Source: Bosea sp. 685 (GTDB taxonomy: Bacteria; Pseudomonadota; Alphaproteobacteria; Rhizobiales; Beijerinckiaceae). From it: DNA of 64,000 nt. The translations under genes and the position numbers were made by a program. Below the pieces are notes generated by a model. It was given only the letters and a program-made list of their open reading frames with translations, was not told where the DNA came from and ran no database searches. This document shows, in pieces, positions 55,004 to 64,000 of this stretch. Location of the stretch: positions 1,426,001 to 1,490,000 of the forward strand of contig NZ_CP134779.1 of assembly GCF_031884435.1 (NCBI RefSeq). The letters run 5' to 3'. The number at the start of each line of letters is the position of its first letter. Position 1 is the stretch's first letter.

Positions 55004-56812
55004 ATGTCCAAGGCTGTCACCAGCCCCGACGTAACTGCCTATCGCCGGTTCTCCGCCGATCGTCAGATCGCGTCGGGCTTCGCGGCGCTGAGGGAAGGTG
55101 GTGTCGATCTCTCCCAGATCGCGCCAGGGGCGGCGAGGAACGACAAGCCGGCTCACCGCGACGCCTGGTTCGAGGGCGTGCTCGATCAACTGCCGATCTG
55201 CGTTTACATGACCGATGCCGAGGGGCGGGTCACCTATGCCAACCGCGCTTCCGGCGCCTTTGTCGGGCGTGAGCCGCGCATCGGCGCGGATCGCTGGTGC
55301 ATCACGCACAGGCTCTTCACCATCGAGGGCGCGCCGCTCGCGCACCAGGACTGCCCGATGGCGGTCGCGCTGCGGGAGAGCCGGCCCGTGCGCGGCATCG
55401 AGGCCATGCTCGAACGCCCGGACGGGACACGGACGCCCATCCTGACCTATCCCACGCCGCTGTTTGGGGATGACGGTGCGCTGATCGGCGGCTTCAACCT
55501 GCTGGTCGACATCAGCAAGCGCAAGCAGGTCGAGCAGAAGCTGGCGGACACGCTGCATCATGACGGGCTGACCGGGCTGCACAACCGCCCGGCGCTGAGC
55601 GCCCATCTCGACCGGAGGCTGACGCAGGCGCGGCTTGCCGGCGAAGAGCTGGTCGTGATGCGCATGGACCTCGACGGCTTCAAGGCGCTGAACGACGAGC
55701 ATGGCCATGCCGTGGGCGACGCGGTTCTGGTCGAGGCGGCGCAGCGTTTGCGGGCCAGTGCCGGCGACGCCTTCCTGGCGCGGATCGGCGGCGACGAGTT
55801 CATGCTGGTCTCGGGCGCGCTGCAGACAGAGGGCGAGGCGCGGGCGCAGGCCGAGCGCGTACGCTGTGCCTTCGCGGAAGAATTCTTCACGAGCGGCCAT
55901 TCCTTCAAGATCAGCGTCAGCGCCGGCTGCGCGTGCTTTCCGGGGGATGGCGACGATCAAATCCGCCTGATCGCCGCCGCCAATGCCGCCTTGAACCTCG
56001 CCAAATCCGAGGGGCCGGGCGCGATGCGCATGTTCGATCTCGCCGAGCAGGCGCGCGAACAGGAACGCCTCACCTTCAGCCGGCATTTGCGCCAGGCGAT
56101 CGAGCGCAATGAGATCCACCCGCATTACCAGCCGCTGTTCCGGGCCGATGGCTCGATCGCGGGTTTTGAGGCGCTGGCGCGCTGGAAGGACCCGGTGCGC
56201 GGCATCGTCGCGCCGGCGAGCTTCATTCCGGCGGCGGAGGAGGGCGGTCTCATCGCCAAGCTCGACGCCTATGTGCTGCGCAGCGCCTGCATCGAGGCTT
56301 CGCGCTGGACACAGCCCTTGCGGATTTCCGTCAACATCTCGGCGCTGGAGTTCCAGTCCGGCGACCTGCCCGGCCGTGTCGCGGCGGTGCTGGCCGAGAC
56401 CGGCCTCGACCCTGAGCGGCTCGAGCTCGAGATCACCGAGGGCGTCATGGTCACCGATGCCGACCGCGCCATGGCGACCTTCGCCAAATTGCGCGCGCTC
56501 GGCGTGCGCATCGCGCTCGATGATTTCGGCACCGGCTATTCCTCGCTCTCCTATCTGCATCGCTTTCCGCTGACGACGCTGAAGATCGACCGCAGCTTCA
56601 TCGCCAAGCTCGGCGTGACGCTGGAATCGGTCGCGATCACGCGCGCCGTCATCCAGCTCGGCCATGCGCTCGGCATCGAGGTGGTGGCCGAAGGCGTGGA
56701 GACGCCCGAACAGCTCGACTTCCTGATCCAGGAAGGCTGCGACCTGACCCAAGGCTTCCTGCTCGGCCGCCCGCTGGACGCCGGCGCCTACGCGCATGTG
56801 ACGGGCGCCTGA
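55004..56812 (+). CDS. PAS-GGDEF-EAL c-di-GMP turnover protein
   Basis: 602 residues. A PAS domain at ~55-170 ([20 protein letters not shown]), GGDEF at ~180-335 with intact GGDEF (IGGDEFML), and EAL at ~345-595 with [27 protein letters not shown] and KIDRSFI. The inhibitory RxxD site before GGDEF is not seen. Both enzymatic motifs are intact, so it could make and degrade c-di-GMP depending on the PAS signal. No transmembrane helix. A PilZ protein is at 26437. Confidence 0.92.
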   Translation: MSKAVTSPDVTAYRRFSADRQIASGFAALREGGVDLSQIAPGAARNDKPAHRDAWFEGVLDQLPICVYMTDAEGRVTYANRASGAFVGREPRIGADRWCITHRLFTIEGAPLAHQDCPMAVALRESRPVRGIEAMLERPDGTRTPILTYPTPLFGDDGALIGGFNLLVDISKRKQVEQKLADTLHHDGLTGLHNRPALSAHLDRRLTQARLAGEELVVMRMDLDGFKALNDEHGHAVGDAVLVEAAQRLRASAGDAFLARIGGDEFMLVSGALQTEGEARAQAERVRCAFAEEFFTSGHSFKISVSAGCACFPGDGDDQIRLIAAANAALNLAKSEGPGAMRMFDLAEQAREQERLTFSRHLRQAIERNEIHPHYQPLFRADGSIAGFEALARWKDPVRGIVAPASFIPAAEEGGLIAKLDAYVLRSACIEASRWTQPLRISVNISALEFQSGDLPGRVAAVLAETGLDPERLELEITEGVMVTDADRAMATFAKLRALGVRIALDDFGTGYSSLSYLHRFPLTTLKIDRSFIAKLGVTLESVAITRAVIQLGHALGIEVVAEGVETPEQLDFLIQEGCDLTQGFLLGRPLDAGAYAHVTGA

Positions 56813-56973
56813 GAGGCTTTTGCCTTTTCCCCGCGCCTCCTCGTCATGGTCAGGCGCACCTCTTCCGCCAACGCCGTTCCGCCCTGCGGGGCCTGCGCTT
56901 GTCGCGCGGGGCGGCGCCGCCTAATCCTCGCAACTGGAAAAGTCGTTCTCTGAAAACGACGGCGCGAGGAAAC

Positions 56974-58218
56974 ATGACTTCCCTGGATGCGCGTTATGCG
57001 CCGGATTCCTCCTATGCCTGGCTCAGGCTGGCGATGTCGCTGCTGCTCGGCACGGTCGCTTGCGTCGGCACCTGGTCGGTCGTGGTCGTGCTGCCTTCGG
57101 TGCAGGCCGAGTTCGGCGCGCTCAGGGCAGGCGCCGCGCTGCCCTATACCTGCGTGATGATCGGCTTTGGCTTCGGCAACATCGCCATGGGCCGCATCGC
57201 CGATCGCTACGGCATCGTCGTGCCGGTGGTGATGGGCGCGCTCCTGCTCGGCAGCGGCTACATGCTGGCGGCGTTGGCGCAATCGCTCTGGCAGTTCGCG
57301 CTGGTCCATCTCGTCCTGATCGGCATTGGCGGTGGGGCAGGCTTCTCCCCGCTGATTGCCGATCTGTCGCATTGGTTCCGCAAGCATCGCGGGCTTGCCG
57401 TCGTGTTCGGCGCGTCGGGGAGCTATCTCGCCGGGGTGATCTGGCCGCAGCTCATCACCTGGGGCGTGGCGCATCATGGCTGGCGGGCGACGCATATCGG
57501 CATCGGACTGACGGCGCTCATCGTCATGCTGCCGCTGTCGCTGTTCTTCCGGCGGCGTCCTTCAGTCGAGCACATGGCTGCCGACGATGCGGCCAGCACC
57601 AGCGCGCGCGGCGATCTCGGCCTCTCGGCGAACCAGTTGCAATGGTTGCTCGCGACCGCCGGCTTCTGCTGCTGCGTCGCCATGGCGATGCCGCAGGTCC
57701 ATATCGTCGCCTATTGCGGCGATCTCGGTTACGGCGTCGCGCGCGGCGCGGAAATGCTCTCGCTCATGCTGGGGCTTGGCATCATCAGCCGCATCGGCTC
57801 GGGCTTCGTCGCCGACCGCATCGGCGGAACGGCGACGCTGGCCTTGGGCTCGGCGATGCAGGGCGCGGCGCTGTTCCTCTATCTCTGGTTCGACGGTCTG
57901 ACCTCGCTCTACATCGTCACCGGCATTTTCGGCCTGTTCCAGGGCGGCATCGTGCCGATGTATGCGGTCATCATCCGCGAATACCTGCCAGCCAAGGAGG
58001 CGGGCGTGCGCATCGGCATCGTGATGTCGGCGACGGTTTTAGGGATGGCCTTCGGCGGCTATGTCTCGGGCGCGATCTTCGATTATTTCGCCTCCTACCG
58101 CGTCGCCTTCCTCAACGGGCTGGCCTGGAACCTGGTCAATCTCGCGCTGGTCTGCTGGCTGATGATGCGGTCGCGGCCGCGAACTTCGCTGGGAAATTCC
58201 ACTCCGGCGGCCGCCTGA
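56974..58218 (+). CDS. MFS transporter, YbfB/OFA-like
   Basis: 414 residues from ATG 56974 (MTSLDARYAPDSSYAWLRL). Twelve helices; MFS motif NIAMGRIADRYGIVVPVV, second half GLGIISRIGSGFVADRIGG and AKEAGVRIGIVMSATVLGMAFGGYVSG. Similar to predicted carboxylate/monocarboxylate carriers, substrate unknown. A family-3 repeat follows the gene. Confidence 0.88.
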   Translation: MTSLDARYAPDSSYAWLRLAMSLLLGTVACVGTWSVVVVLPSVQAEFGALRAGAALPYTCVMIGFGFGNIAMGRIADRYGIVVPVVMGALLLGSGYMLAALAQSLWQFALVHLVLIGIGGGAGFSPLIADLSHWFRKHRGLAVVFGASGSYLAGVIWPQLITWGVAHHGWRATHIGIGLTALIVMLPLSLFFRRRPSVEHMAADDAASTSARGDLGLSANQLQWLLATAGFCCCVAMAMPQVHIVAYCGDLGYGVARGAEMLSLMLGLGIISRIGSGFVADRIGGTATLALGSAMQGAALFLYLWFDGLTSLYIVTGIFGLFQGGIVPMYAVIIREYLPAKEAGVRIGIVMSATVLGMAFGGYVSGAIFDYFASYRVAFLNGLAWNLVNLALVCWLMMRSRPRTSLGNSTPAAA

Positions 58219-58308
58219 CGCGGCTTTCTGCGCGTCCTGTGCTCACGGATGAAAAGTCGGCTCAGGTCCGGCGATGGCGTGAGGAGCTGCGGCCTCATCA
58301 CAACCGCT

Positions 58309-58416
58309 CCGTCATTCCGGGCGCAGCGAAGCGCAGACCCGGAATCCATCGTAGAGTCCAGCGCCCTTCGATGGATTCCGGATCGGCGCCGCTGCGCGGC
58401 TTGTCCGGAATGACGG
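58309..58416. repeat. Family-3 palindromic repeat (long)
   Basis: CCGTCATTCCGGGCGCAGCG through TTGTCCGGAATGACGG, with an inner pair GGAATCCATCG/CGATGGATTCC. About 108 bp between the MFS and VOC genes, which converge on it. Confidence 0.85.
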
Positions 58417-58444
58417 CAAGGTTGTGCTGACGCCGGTTGGCGCT

Positions 58445-58867
58445 TCAAGCCGGCTTGTCGCCCGGCCGGTACGTCCCAAAGCACCAGATATGCCCTTCCG
58501 GGTCCTTGCAGATGAAGTCGCGGCTGCCATAGGGCTGGTCGGTCGGCTCCATGCAGATTTCGGCTCCAGCTGCTCGGGCGCGCTCGCAGCGGGCGTCGAT
58601 GTCGTCGGTGGCGATATAGGGCGAGGCGGTGGTGCCGCCGAGCTCAGTGGGTCTGGCTACGAGCTTGCCGAATTCATTGTTCTCGGCCGAGCCCAGCATG
58701 ACGAAGCTCTCGCCCATGCGCAGTTCGCCATGCAGCAGGGTTTTGCCGTCCGGCGCGTAGTAGGCGGCGTGTTTCTCGAAGCCCAGGGCCGTGATCAGCC
58801 AGTCGTACATTTTCGGTGCATCGGCATAGCGCAGCGAGACGCAGATCATGGCGGGCGCTGTGGTCAT
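58445..58867 (-). CDS. VOC-superfamily (glyoxalase-like) protein
   Basis: 140 residues. Start MTTAPAMICVSLRYADAPKMYDWLITALGFE, with paired βαβββ modules ending SRDFICKDPEGHIWCFGTY, a fold shared by glyoxalase I, antibiotic-binding and dioxygenase proteins. Similar to PhnB-like proteins. Ligand unknown. Confidence 0.88.
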   Translation of the reverse strand: MTTAPAMICVSLRYADAPKMYDWLITALGFEKHAAYYAPDGKTLLHGELRMGESFVMLGSAENNEFGKLVARPTELGGTTASPYIATDDIDARCERARAAGAEICMEPTDQPYGSRDFICKDPEGHIWCFGTYRPGDKPA

Positions 58868-58880
58868 GGCGTTCCTCCTG

Positions 58881-58930
58881 GAGCATTTTCGAGCGAAGTG
58901 GATACCGGTTCGCGTGAAGGAAATGCTCTA
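58881..58930. repeat. Rhizobial-type repeat, short form
   Basis: GAGCATTTTCGAGCGAAGTGGATACCGGTTCGCGTGAAGGAAATGCTC closes on itself at its ends (GAGCATTT/AAATGCTC). Related to the first half of 12767-12893. Confidence 0.8.
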
Positions 58931-59030
58931 GCTATCATCCATGGTCTTCGCCGCGCTTGACGCAGCATGCCGCGTGTCGGATGCCGGCTCAACCGGCAAG
59001 GCTTGCGGCAAGGCGTGAAAGGGAGCGGCG

Positions 59031-59402
59031 ATGAAGGGCCTGACGCAGTTCGAGCATCGCAGGCAGACAGTGATCCCTGTGCACCGCTTCGTCTGGCGCA
59101 TGGGCCGCACCCTGCTGATCTATGTGGGGCTGGCCACGGTCGGCATGGCAATCGGCATGGCCGGCTACATGTCGACCGAGGGCATGAGCGCCGTCGACGC
59201 TTTCGTCAATGCAGCGATGATCCTGTCGGGCATGGGCCCCGTCGACCAGCTCAAGACCGATGGCGGCAAGCTCTTCGCCGGCGCCTATGCCTTGTTCTCG
59301 GGTTTGTTCGTGGTGATCGCGACCGGTTTCGTGCTGGCGCCGGTGCTGCATCGTGTGCTCCATTCCTTCCATGTCGAACAGGGAAAGAGCAGCGATGATT
59401 GA
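59031..59402 (+). CDS. Small membrane protein with two helices, unknown function
   Basis: 123 residues. Hydrophilic start, helix ~30-52 (LLIYVGLATVGMAIGMAGYM), a conserved-looking loop (AFVNAAMILSGMGPVDQLKTDGGK) and a second helix (LFAGAYALFSGLFVVIATGFVLAPVL). The loop resembles the pore-loop region of two-helix ion channels, but the selectivity signature is absent, so this is only suggestive. Overlaps the thioesterase gene by 8 bp, implying coupling. Confidence 0.7.
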   Translation: MKGLTQFEHRRQTVIPVHRFVWRMGRTLLIYVGLATVGMAIGMAGYMSTEGMSAVDAFVNAAMILSGMGPVDQLKTDGGKLFAGAYALFSGLFVVIATGFVLAPVLHRVLHSFHVEQGKSSDD

Positions 59403-59805
59403 GCCGGGCCTGACGCAGGATGAAGCACCGCGCGGGAGTCTCACCGTGCGCGTCAACGCCATGCCGGCCGACACCAACGCCAATGGCGACATCTTCGGCG
59501 GTTGGGTGATGTCGCGGATGGACGCGGCTGGCGGCATCGCCGGGGTGGACCGGGCGCAAGGGCGCGTGGTCACGATCGCGGTCGATGCGATGACCTTCAT
59601 CAGGCCGGTCAAGGTCGGCGATGTGCTCAGCGTCTATACCGAAGTCGAGTCCGTCGGGCGGACCTCGATGAAGATCCATGTCGAGGCCTGGGCCCGCCGT
59701 TTCCGCACGACGCTGCACGAGAAGGTCACCGACGCGACCTTCACCTTCGTGGCGATCGACGAGGAGGGCCGGCCAAGGCCGGTGCCGAAGCCGCAGGAGG
59801 CGTGA
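59395..59805 (+). CDS. Acyl-CoA thioesterase, YciA type
   Basis: 136 residues from ATG 59395, which overlaps the previous stop. Hot-dog fold with VNAMPADTNANGDIFGGWVMSRMDAAGGIAG, the YciA active-site segment including Asp, and VTIAVDAMTFIRPVKVGD. Hydrolyses medium- or short-chain acyl-CoA. Cytoplasmic. Confidence 0.92.
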   Translation: MIEPGLTQDEAPRGSLTVRVNAMPADTNANGDIFGGWVMSRMDAAGGIAGVDRAQGRVVTIAVDAMTFIRPVKVGDVLSVYTEVESVGRTSMKIHVEAWARRFRTTLHEKVTDATFTFVAIDEEGRPRPVPKPQEA

Positions 59806-60111
59806 GGCCAAGCCTGCGCTTGCCGCCTCGCTTCCGCCGCACAGCCTAACGAATCCTGAAGCGCCGATGCGCGCGAGTGATTCAGAAGAATCCGCCCGCT
59901 TAAACGTTCCTTAAGTGCATATCCGCGATCTTGATCTTCGGAAGGCCTTGTCCTGCCTTCTGAAATCGGAGCCGTGCACGCATGCGCGATCGTCGCGAGG
60001 TTCTCGCTTTGCGCGAACTCGCGGCAGGTGGCCGGCGTCGCGGTCTGCCGCTTTCTGTCCTTATTTCCTGATTCTTTCCACGCGTTGCGTCAGCATTTCG
60101 GAGAGCAATTC
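59806..60111 (+). promoter_or_regulatory. 306-bp spacer upstream of the chemotaxis receptor
   Basis: No gene or RNA is evident. A relatively AT-rich strip around 59898-59930 (CGCTTAAACGTTCCTTAAGTGCATATC) is the likely promoter site. The receptor frame extends open from 59974, but family starts favour 60112 with GGAGAG upstream. Confidence 0.3.
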
Positions 60112-62523
60112 ATGACCAAGGCTACGAAGCCCGCGCGCCAGCGCACGCCGCTTCGCATCGGTATCGCTGCGCGCATCTATGCGGCGCTCGGCCTGCTCAC
60201 GGTGCTGACGATCGTAGCCTCGCTGGTGGCATGGTTCTCCTATGATCGCGTCAACCAGACCGTCAGCGAGACAGTCGAGCACAAGATGCCGACTGTGGAG
60301 CTTTCGCTCGAGCTTTCGCAGGCCGCGACGCAATCGACGGCGCTGGCGCCCCGTTTCATGGAGGTCACCACGGTACAGCAGCGCGCGAAGCTGACCGGTG
60401 AGCTCGACGCCATCGAGGCCCGGCAGTTCGACCTTATCCGCCGTATTACCGCGCTCGACGCGACCGACATGAAGCCGATCCAGACCGGCGTCGATGAATT
60501 GTCGCGCCAGATCAACGACATCAACGACCTGACCGGAGAGCGGCTGCGCAATGCGGCGGCGATGCAGGCCTCGCTCGAACAATTATCGAAGGCGCGCGGC
60601 GTTTTCGTCGGGGTGGTCGGGGCCGAGGCCGATGAGGCCCGGTTCAACATCCTGATGGGGATGGAAAGCGTCAAGGGCCTGAGCGGGGACGATCTCAACG
60701 CTTCGATCCAGGGGCTGATCGAGCGCGATTTCCAGGCTTTTGACCTGGCGCGGAAGCTGGAGGCGCAGGTCAATGAATTGATCGGCCTGCTGCGCGAGAT
60801 CGCGCAGATCGACGACAAGGCGAAGCTGAGCGCGGCCCGTGACCGCTTCACCGCCATCGTGACGCGCATCCGCAAGGATTTGTCGGCGATCGAGAAGATC
60901 GTTCCCAACAAGGTGCGTGTCGGCGCCATCAACACGGTCATCGATGTCGGCGAGGGCAGCGAAGGCGTCCTCAGCGTGCGCCAGCGCGACCTTTCCACGC
61001 AGGAAGGGATCACTGCGAGCCTGCGCGGCGTCGGCGGCGCGGCCGAGGCGCTGCGCGGCCAGGTCGACAAGCTCGTCAAGAGCGCGCGCGGCGAGGCTCT
61101 CGCCTCCAGCGTCTCGACCCGCACGCTGATCGAGCAGAGCAAGCTCTGGCTCGGCGCGGTCGGCATCGGCTCGCTCCTCGTCGCGCTGGCTTTGTCGCTG
61201 TTTTATGTCCGCCCGATGATCGTCGGCCGCCTGAATCGGCTCTGGGCCGCGACGCGCGCGATTGCCGACGGCCAGCTCGAGACGGTCGTGCAGACCAAGG
61301 GCAATGACGAGATCGCCGACATCTCCAAGAGCGTGCTGCTGTTCCGCGACAATGCGGTCGCGCTGCGCGCTGCGGAAGCGGCGAAGATCGAGGACGAGGC
61401 AAAGGCCCAGCAGCAGCGCCGCGAGATGATGCAGGAACTCGGCGCGGCGTTCGGCGAGGTCGTCGCCGCTGCCGCCGCCGGCGATTTCAACCCGCGTGTC
61501 GCGGCGACCTTCGCCGATGCCGAGCTCAACGCGCTGGCCGATTCGGTCAATGCGCTGCTCGAAACCGTCCAGGCCGGCTTGTCGGAAACCTGCGACGTGC
61601 TGGCCGAGCTCTCGGTCGGCCATCTCTCGACCCGCGTGGAGGGGCGCTATCAGGGCGCCTTCGCCGAACTCAAGAACGGCACCAACAGCCTGGCCGAAGA
61701 GTTCGAGAGCACGCTGGCGCGGCTCTCCAACACGGTCGCGGCCGTGCGCAGCGCCACCAGCGAGATCCTCGACGGCGTTACCGACCTCGCCGAGCGCACC
61801 AGCGAGGAGAGCAACGCCGTCTCGATGGCGACGAACCAGCTCACCGCCTTCGCCGGCACGGTCAAGAAGACCGCAGCCGAAGCCGCCCAGGCGACCGGCA
61901 TGGCCGAGGGCGCCGAGGCCCGCGCCCAGCAGGGCGAGAAGGTCGTGGCGTCCGCGCTGGAGGCGATGCACCGCATCCGCTCCTCCTCAAGCAAGATCTC
62001 CGAGGTCATCGCGATGATCGACGAGATTGCCTTCCAGACCAATCTGCTGGCGCTCAATGCGGCGGTGGAGGCAGCGCGCGCCGGCGATAGCGGACGCGGC
62101 TTCGCCGTCGTCGCGACCGAGGTGCGCAGCCTGGCCAAGCGCTCGGCCGACGCCTCCAACGACGTCAAGAAGCTGGTCGAGGCCGCCCATGGCGACGTCA
62201 AGGTCGGCGTCGGCCTGGTCGAGGAGACCTCGGCGATGTTCGAGGCCATCGTCGCCTCGGTCAATGATCTGACCGGGCTGATGAACGGCATCTCGCAGAC
62301 CGCCAGGAGCCAGGCCACCGACGTCTCGGCGATCAACAACGAGATCGACGGCATCGGCACCATGGCCCATCAGAACGCGGCGCTGGTCGAGGAGACCAAT
62401 GCGGCGCTGGCCCTGACCGACGAGCAGACCCGCGCGCTGACCGAGCATATCGGCCGCTTCAAGTTCCGCGAGGGCCATATCGCCGACCATGGCGAGGACC
62501 TCCGGATCGCGGAAGCTGCCTGA
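60112..62523 (+). CDS. Methyl-accepting chemotaxis protein
   Basis: 803 residues from ATG 60112. First transmembrane helix ~18-42 (IYAALGLLTVLTIVASLVAWF), a large helical periplasmic sensor domain to ~340, second helix (WLGAVGIGSLLVALALSLFYV) and HAMP linker ~365-500. The signalling domain carries the hairpin tip MIDEIAFQTNLLALNAAVEAARAGDSGRGFAVVATEVRSLAKRSADAS. No obvious CheR-binding pentapeptide at the C terminus. Ligand unknown. No che genes nearby. Confidence 0.93.
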   Translation: MTKATKPARQRTPLRIGIAARIYAALGLLTVLTIVASLVAWFSYDRVNQTVSETVEHKMPTVELSLELSQAATQSTALAPRFMEVTTVQQRAKLTGELDAIEARQFDLIRRITALDATDMKPIQTGVDELSRQINDINDLTGERLRNAAAMQASLEQLSKARGVFVGVVGAEADEARFNILMGMESVKGLSGDDLNASIQGLIERDFQAFDLARKLEAQVNELIGLLREIAQIDDKAKLSAARDRFTAIVTRIRKDLSAIEKIVPNKVRVGAINTVIDVGEGSEGVLSVRQRDLSTQEGITASLRGVGGAAEALRGQVDKLVKSARGEALASSVSTRTLIEQSKLWLGAVGIGSLLVALALSLFYVRPMIVGRLNRLWAATRAIADGQLETVVQTKGNDEIADISKSVLLFRDNAVALRAAEAAKIEDEAKAQQQRREMMQELGAAFGEVVAAAAAGDFNPRVAATFADAELNALADSVNALLETVQAGLSETCDVLAELSVGHLSTRVEGRYQGAFAELKNGTNSLAEEFESTLARLSNTVAAVRSATSEILDGVTDLAERTSEESNAVSMATNQLTAFAGTVKKTAAEAAQATGMAEGAEARAQQGEKVVASALEAMHRIRSSSSKISEVIAMIDEIAFQTNLLALNAAVEAARAGDSGRGFAVVATEVRSLAKRSADASNDVKKLVEAAHGDVKVGVGLVEETSAMFEAIVASVNDLTGLMNGISQTARSQATDVSAINNEIDGIGTMAHQNAALVEETNAALALTDEQTRALTEHIGRFKFREGHIADHGEDLRIAEAA

Positions 62524-62670
62524 GACCAGTAGCCGAACCTCAAGGCGAAGCTCTTCACGCCCCCGCTGCCGCAAGGCGGCGGGGGCGATCGTTTTGCGCA
62601 TGTCTTCAAACTGGTCGTTGCGCTCAGACTGGCCTTGCCCGAAGCGCGGCTGCGATGTTACGCGGGGTGT

Positions 62671-62746
62671 GGGCCGGTAGCTCAATGGTTAGAGCTCGCT
62701 GCTCATAACAGCGCCGGTGCCGGTTCGAGTCCGGCCCGGCCCACCA
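62671..62746 (+). tRNA. tRNA with CAU anticodon (Met, or Ile2 after lysidine modification)
   Basis: 76 nt including encoded CCA. Acceptor GGGCCGG/CCGGCCC, D arm GCTC/GAGC, anticodon stem CGCTG/CAGCG with loop CTCATAA (CAU), T arm GCCGG-TTCGAGT-CCGGC, all paired. Not the initiator: it lacks the three G-C pairs at the base of the anticodon stem. CAU serves elongator Met or Ile2; the sequence alone does not decide between them. Confidence 0.93.
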
Positions 62747-62829
62747 TTTCCGATCAGAGCTGCGAGCTACGACGTGGCCGCGCGGTATCGCTTCGCAGGT
62801 TTTTCTCGAAGTTGTCGTTTCTGCCGACG

Positions 62830-62950
62830 ACCCGGATTGATCCGGGCTCGACGATTATGGCGTCGACGCCGGCATGGGCCAGCTGACGGGCGATCTCGAG
62901 CCCGATCCCTTTATTGGCGCCGGTGACCAGCGCGATGCGCTGATTATTCG
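62830..62950 (-). pseudogene. N-terminal fragment of a short-chain dehydrogenase
   Basis: On the minus strand RIALVTGANKGIGLEIARQL followed by AHAGVD is the NAD(P)-binding start of an SDR. After that the sequence continues with IIVEPGSIRVVGRN, which may be a fragment of the C-terminal part, and then runs to the tRNA. Catalytic Ser-Tyr-Lys is missing. Short (<45 recognisable codons), clearly a remnant. Confidence 0.6.
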
Positions 62951-63001
62951 ACCTGGGGCGTTCCTTGAAATGAGCGTTTTCTGGAAGGCCGGGATCCGGG
63001 C

Positions 63002-63028
63002 GCGGGTGGGAACGATGCTCCCACCCGC
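63002..63028. terminator. Perfect 10-bp stem hairpin between SDR remnant and OYE gene
   Basis: GCGGGTGGGA, 7-base loop, TCCCACCCGC. No clear T run follows. It may once have terminated the SDR or other transcripts. Confidence 0.45.
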
Positions 63029-63057
63029 CTAGAGCCGGATGATTTCATCAAGGAGTT

Positions 63058-63108
63058 AGAGCACGATCAATGCGAAAAACCGGTTCCCACTTTTCCGCAT
63101 CCTGCTCC
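63058..63108. repeat. Family-1 repeat, copy f
   Basis: AGAGCACGATCAATGCGAAAAACC through CGCATCCTGCTCC, preceded by GATTTCATCAAGGAGTT as in copy a. Ends six bases before the old-yellow-enzyme stop. Confidence 0.85.
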
Positions 63109-63113
63109 AGGGC

Positions 63114-64000
63114 TCACGCCGGCTCCAAAGAGGGGTAGTCGATGTAGCCCTCGGCGCCGCCGCCGGCGTAGAACAGGGGCACACGCGGCTCGTTGAGCAG
63201 GGCGCCCTGCTTGAGGCGTGCGACGAGGTCCGGGTTGGCGAGCGCCATGGTGCCCAGCGCTTCCATGTCGGCGAAGCCTGCCGCGACATCGGTCCCGACC
63301 TGCTCGCGCGAGCGGCCCGGCCGATTGACGATCAGCACGCCCCCGAAAGCCTGACGGATGTCCGCGAGGAGCGCTTCATTGCCGATGTGCAGGACGTGCA
63401 GATAGGCGATGCCGATCCTCTCGAATTCCGCCGCCAGGTAGCGGTAGAGATCGTCGTTCACGCTCCCTTCCGCGATGCCGCCCGTCGGAAGGCCGGGAGA
63501 CAGCCGGATCGCGGTCTTCCTAGGCCCTATCGCAGCGACGATCGCCTGCACGACCTCGATGGCGAACCGCGCGCGGTTCTCAAGCGAGCCGCCATAGGCG
63601 TCGGTGCGCTCATTGGCGTTGGGCGCCAGAAACTGATGCACCAGATAGCCGTTCGCGCCGTGGACTTCCACGCCGTCGGCACCCGCTTCGATCGCGCGAG
63701 CCGCGCCACGAGCAAAGTCGGCGATGGTCTGCCGCACTTCGGCGGTCGTGAGCGCGCGGGGCTCGGGAACCGGCAGCATGCCCTGCATCGTGAACATATT
63801 CTCGCCCGGCGTAATCGCCGAAGGGGCGACCGGCTGGCGATGATGCGACGTGTTCTCCGGATGCGACCTGCGGCCGACATGCATGAGCTGGACGAACAGC
63901 CGGCCGCCGGCCTCATGGACGGCATCTGTCACCCTGCGCCATCCGGCGACATGCTCGTTGGTGTAGATCCCCGGCGTGTTCAGATAGCCCTGCCCATCCT
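63114..64000 (-). CDS. Old yellow enzyme-family NADH:flavin oxidoreductase (5' part cut off)
   Basis: The frame is open to the window edge, so about 295 C-terminal residues are seen. FMN TIM-barrel landmarks: LFVQLMHVGRRSHPENT (substrate His region), AIEAGADGVEVHGANGYLVHQFLAPNANERTDAYGGSLENRARF, the OYE signature, IRLSPG, and VLIVNRPG near the FMN phosphate. Reduces activated alkenes or nitro compounds using NAD(P)H, as NemA does. Start lies outside. Confidence 0.93.
   Translation of the reverse strand, partial: DGQGYLNTPGIYTNEHVAGWRRVTDAVHEAGGRLFVQLMHVGRRSHPENTSHHRQPVAPSAITPGENMFTMQGMLPVPEPRALTTAEVRQTIADFARGAARAIEAGADGVEVHGANGYLVHQFLAPNANERTDAYGGSLENRARFAIEVVQAIVAAIGPRKTAIRLSPGLPTGGIAEGSVNDDLYRYLAAEFERIGIAYLHVLHIGNEALLADIRQAFGGVLIVNRPGRSREQVGTDVAAGFADMEALGTMALANPDLVARLKQGALLNEPRVPLFYAGGGAEGYIDYPSLEPA

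Noticed and set aside
59974..60111. 46-residue N-terminal extension of the chemotaxis protein
   Set aside because: Composition is unlike a receptor start; ATG 60112 has a ribosome site and the usual short lead into the first membrane helix.
62671..62746. tRNA as an active genomic-island attachment site
   Set aside because: No integrase, no direct repeat of the tRNA 3' end, and flanking genes look native.

Overview
The window is GC-rich, gene-dense chromosomal DNA. It most likely comes from an alphaproteobacterium of the order Hyphomicrobiales (Rhizobiales), and the gene mix suggests Bosea or a close relative. The genus is inferred from recognised protein families, not from a search. Supporting signs are an Irr/Fur-type regulator, a trxB-LysR pair next to an Lrp gene, a DnaG whose zinc-finger residues are replaced, and several families of short palindromic intergenic repeats typical of this order. 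There is no prophage, integrase, transposase, plasmid or CRISPR signature.

Layout. 1-5.0 kb: tail of an ABC solute-binding protein, then a tandemly duplicated, partly decayed module. Each copy has a secreted ADYC-domain protein, a secreted pentapeptide (xxLNG) repeat protein and a divergent winged-helix regulator. 5-8 kb: leuB, msrP and ogt. 8-8.6 kb: an intergenic stretch that appears to encode a small RNA with an anti-Shine-Dalgarno loop. 8.6-12.8 kb: LysR, trxB, a frameshifted ELM1-like gene, Lrp and GNAT. 12.9-16.9 kb: two paralogous exported proteins and a two-subunit molybdenum hydroxylase. 17-21 kb: greA and carB. 21-32 kb: transporters with divergent regulators, an Irr operon, GtrA, a racemase homologue, a methyltransferase, PilZ and cfa. 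32-38 kb: a TetR/flavin-monooxygenase pair, a dipeptidase and a second-type methionyl-tRNA synthetase. 38-43 kb: prephenate dehydrogenase, a GntR/solute-binding pair, aroQ and carA. 43-49 kb: yqeY, vapBC, dnaG and rpoD. 49-60 kb: a HxlR-SDR-oxidoreductase cluster, a hydrolase/LysE pair, c-di-GMP and MFS genes. 60-64 kb: a chemotaxis receptor, a CAU tRNA and the start-truncated end of an old-yellow-enzyme gene.

The strongest new signal is upstream of the divergent methionyl-tRNA synthetase (36394-37992). A 26-codon leader ORF holds three consecutive Met codons. It is followed by mutually exclusive antiterminator and terminator hairpins, which is the architecture of a ribosome-mediated attenuator sensing charged Met-tRNA. 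That would make this synthetase an inducible backup enzyme. The second is the duplicated repeat-peptide/ADYC/regulator module, whose copies record a microhomology duplication, an internal deletion and a 107-bp palindromic-element insertion with 6-bp flanking repeats. The third is the small RNA candidate at 8.17-8.30 kb.

Many regulator/target pairs are divergent and carry visible operator-like symmetry: two palindromes 50 bp apart for an ArsR-like gene, three 11-bp iterons for HxlR, a 32-bp palindrome for GntR, a 17-bp palindrome for TetR and a Fur-type box for Irr. All functional statements rest on family recognition from the translated sequence. No alignment, structure prediction or database search was run.
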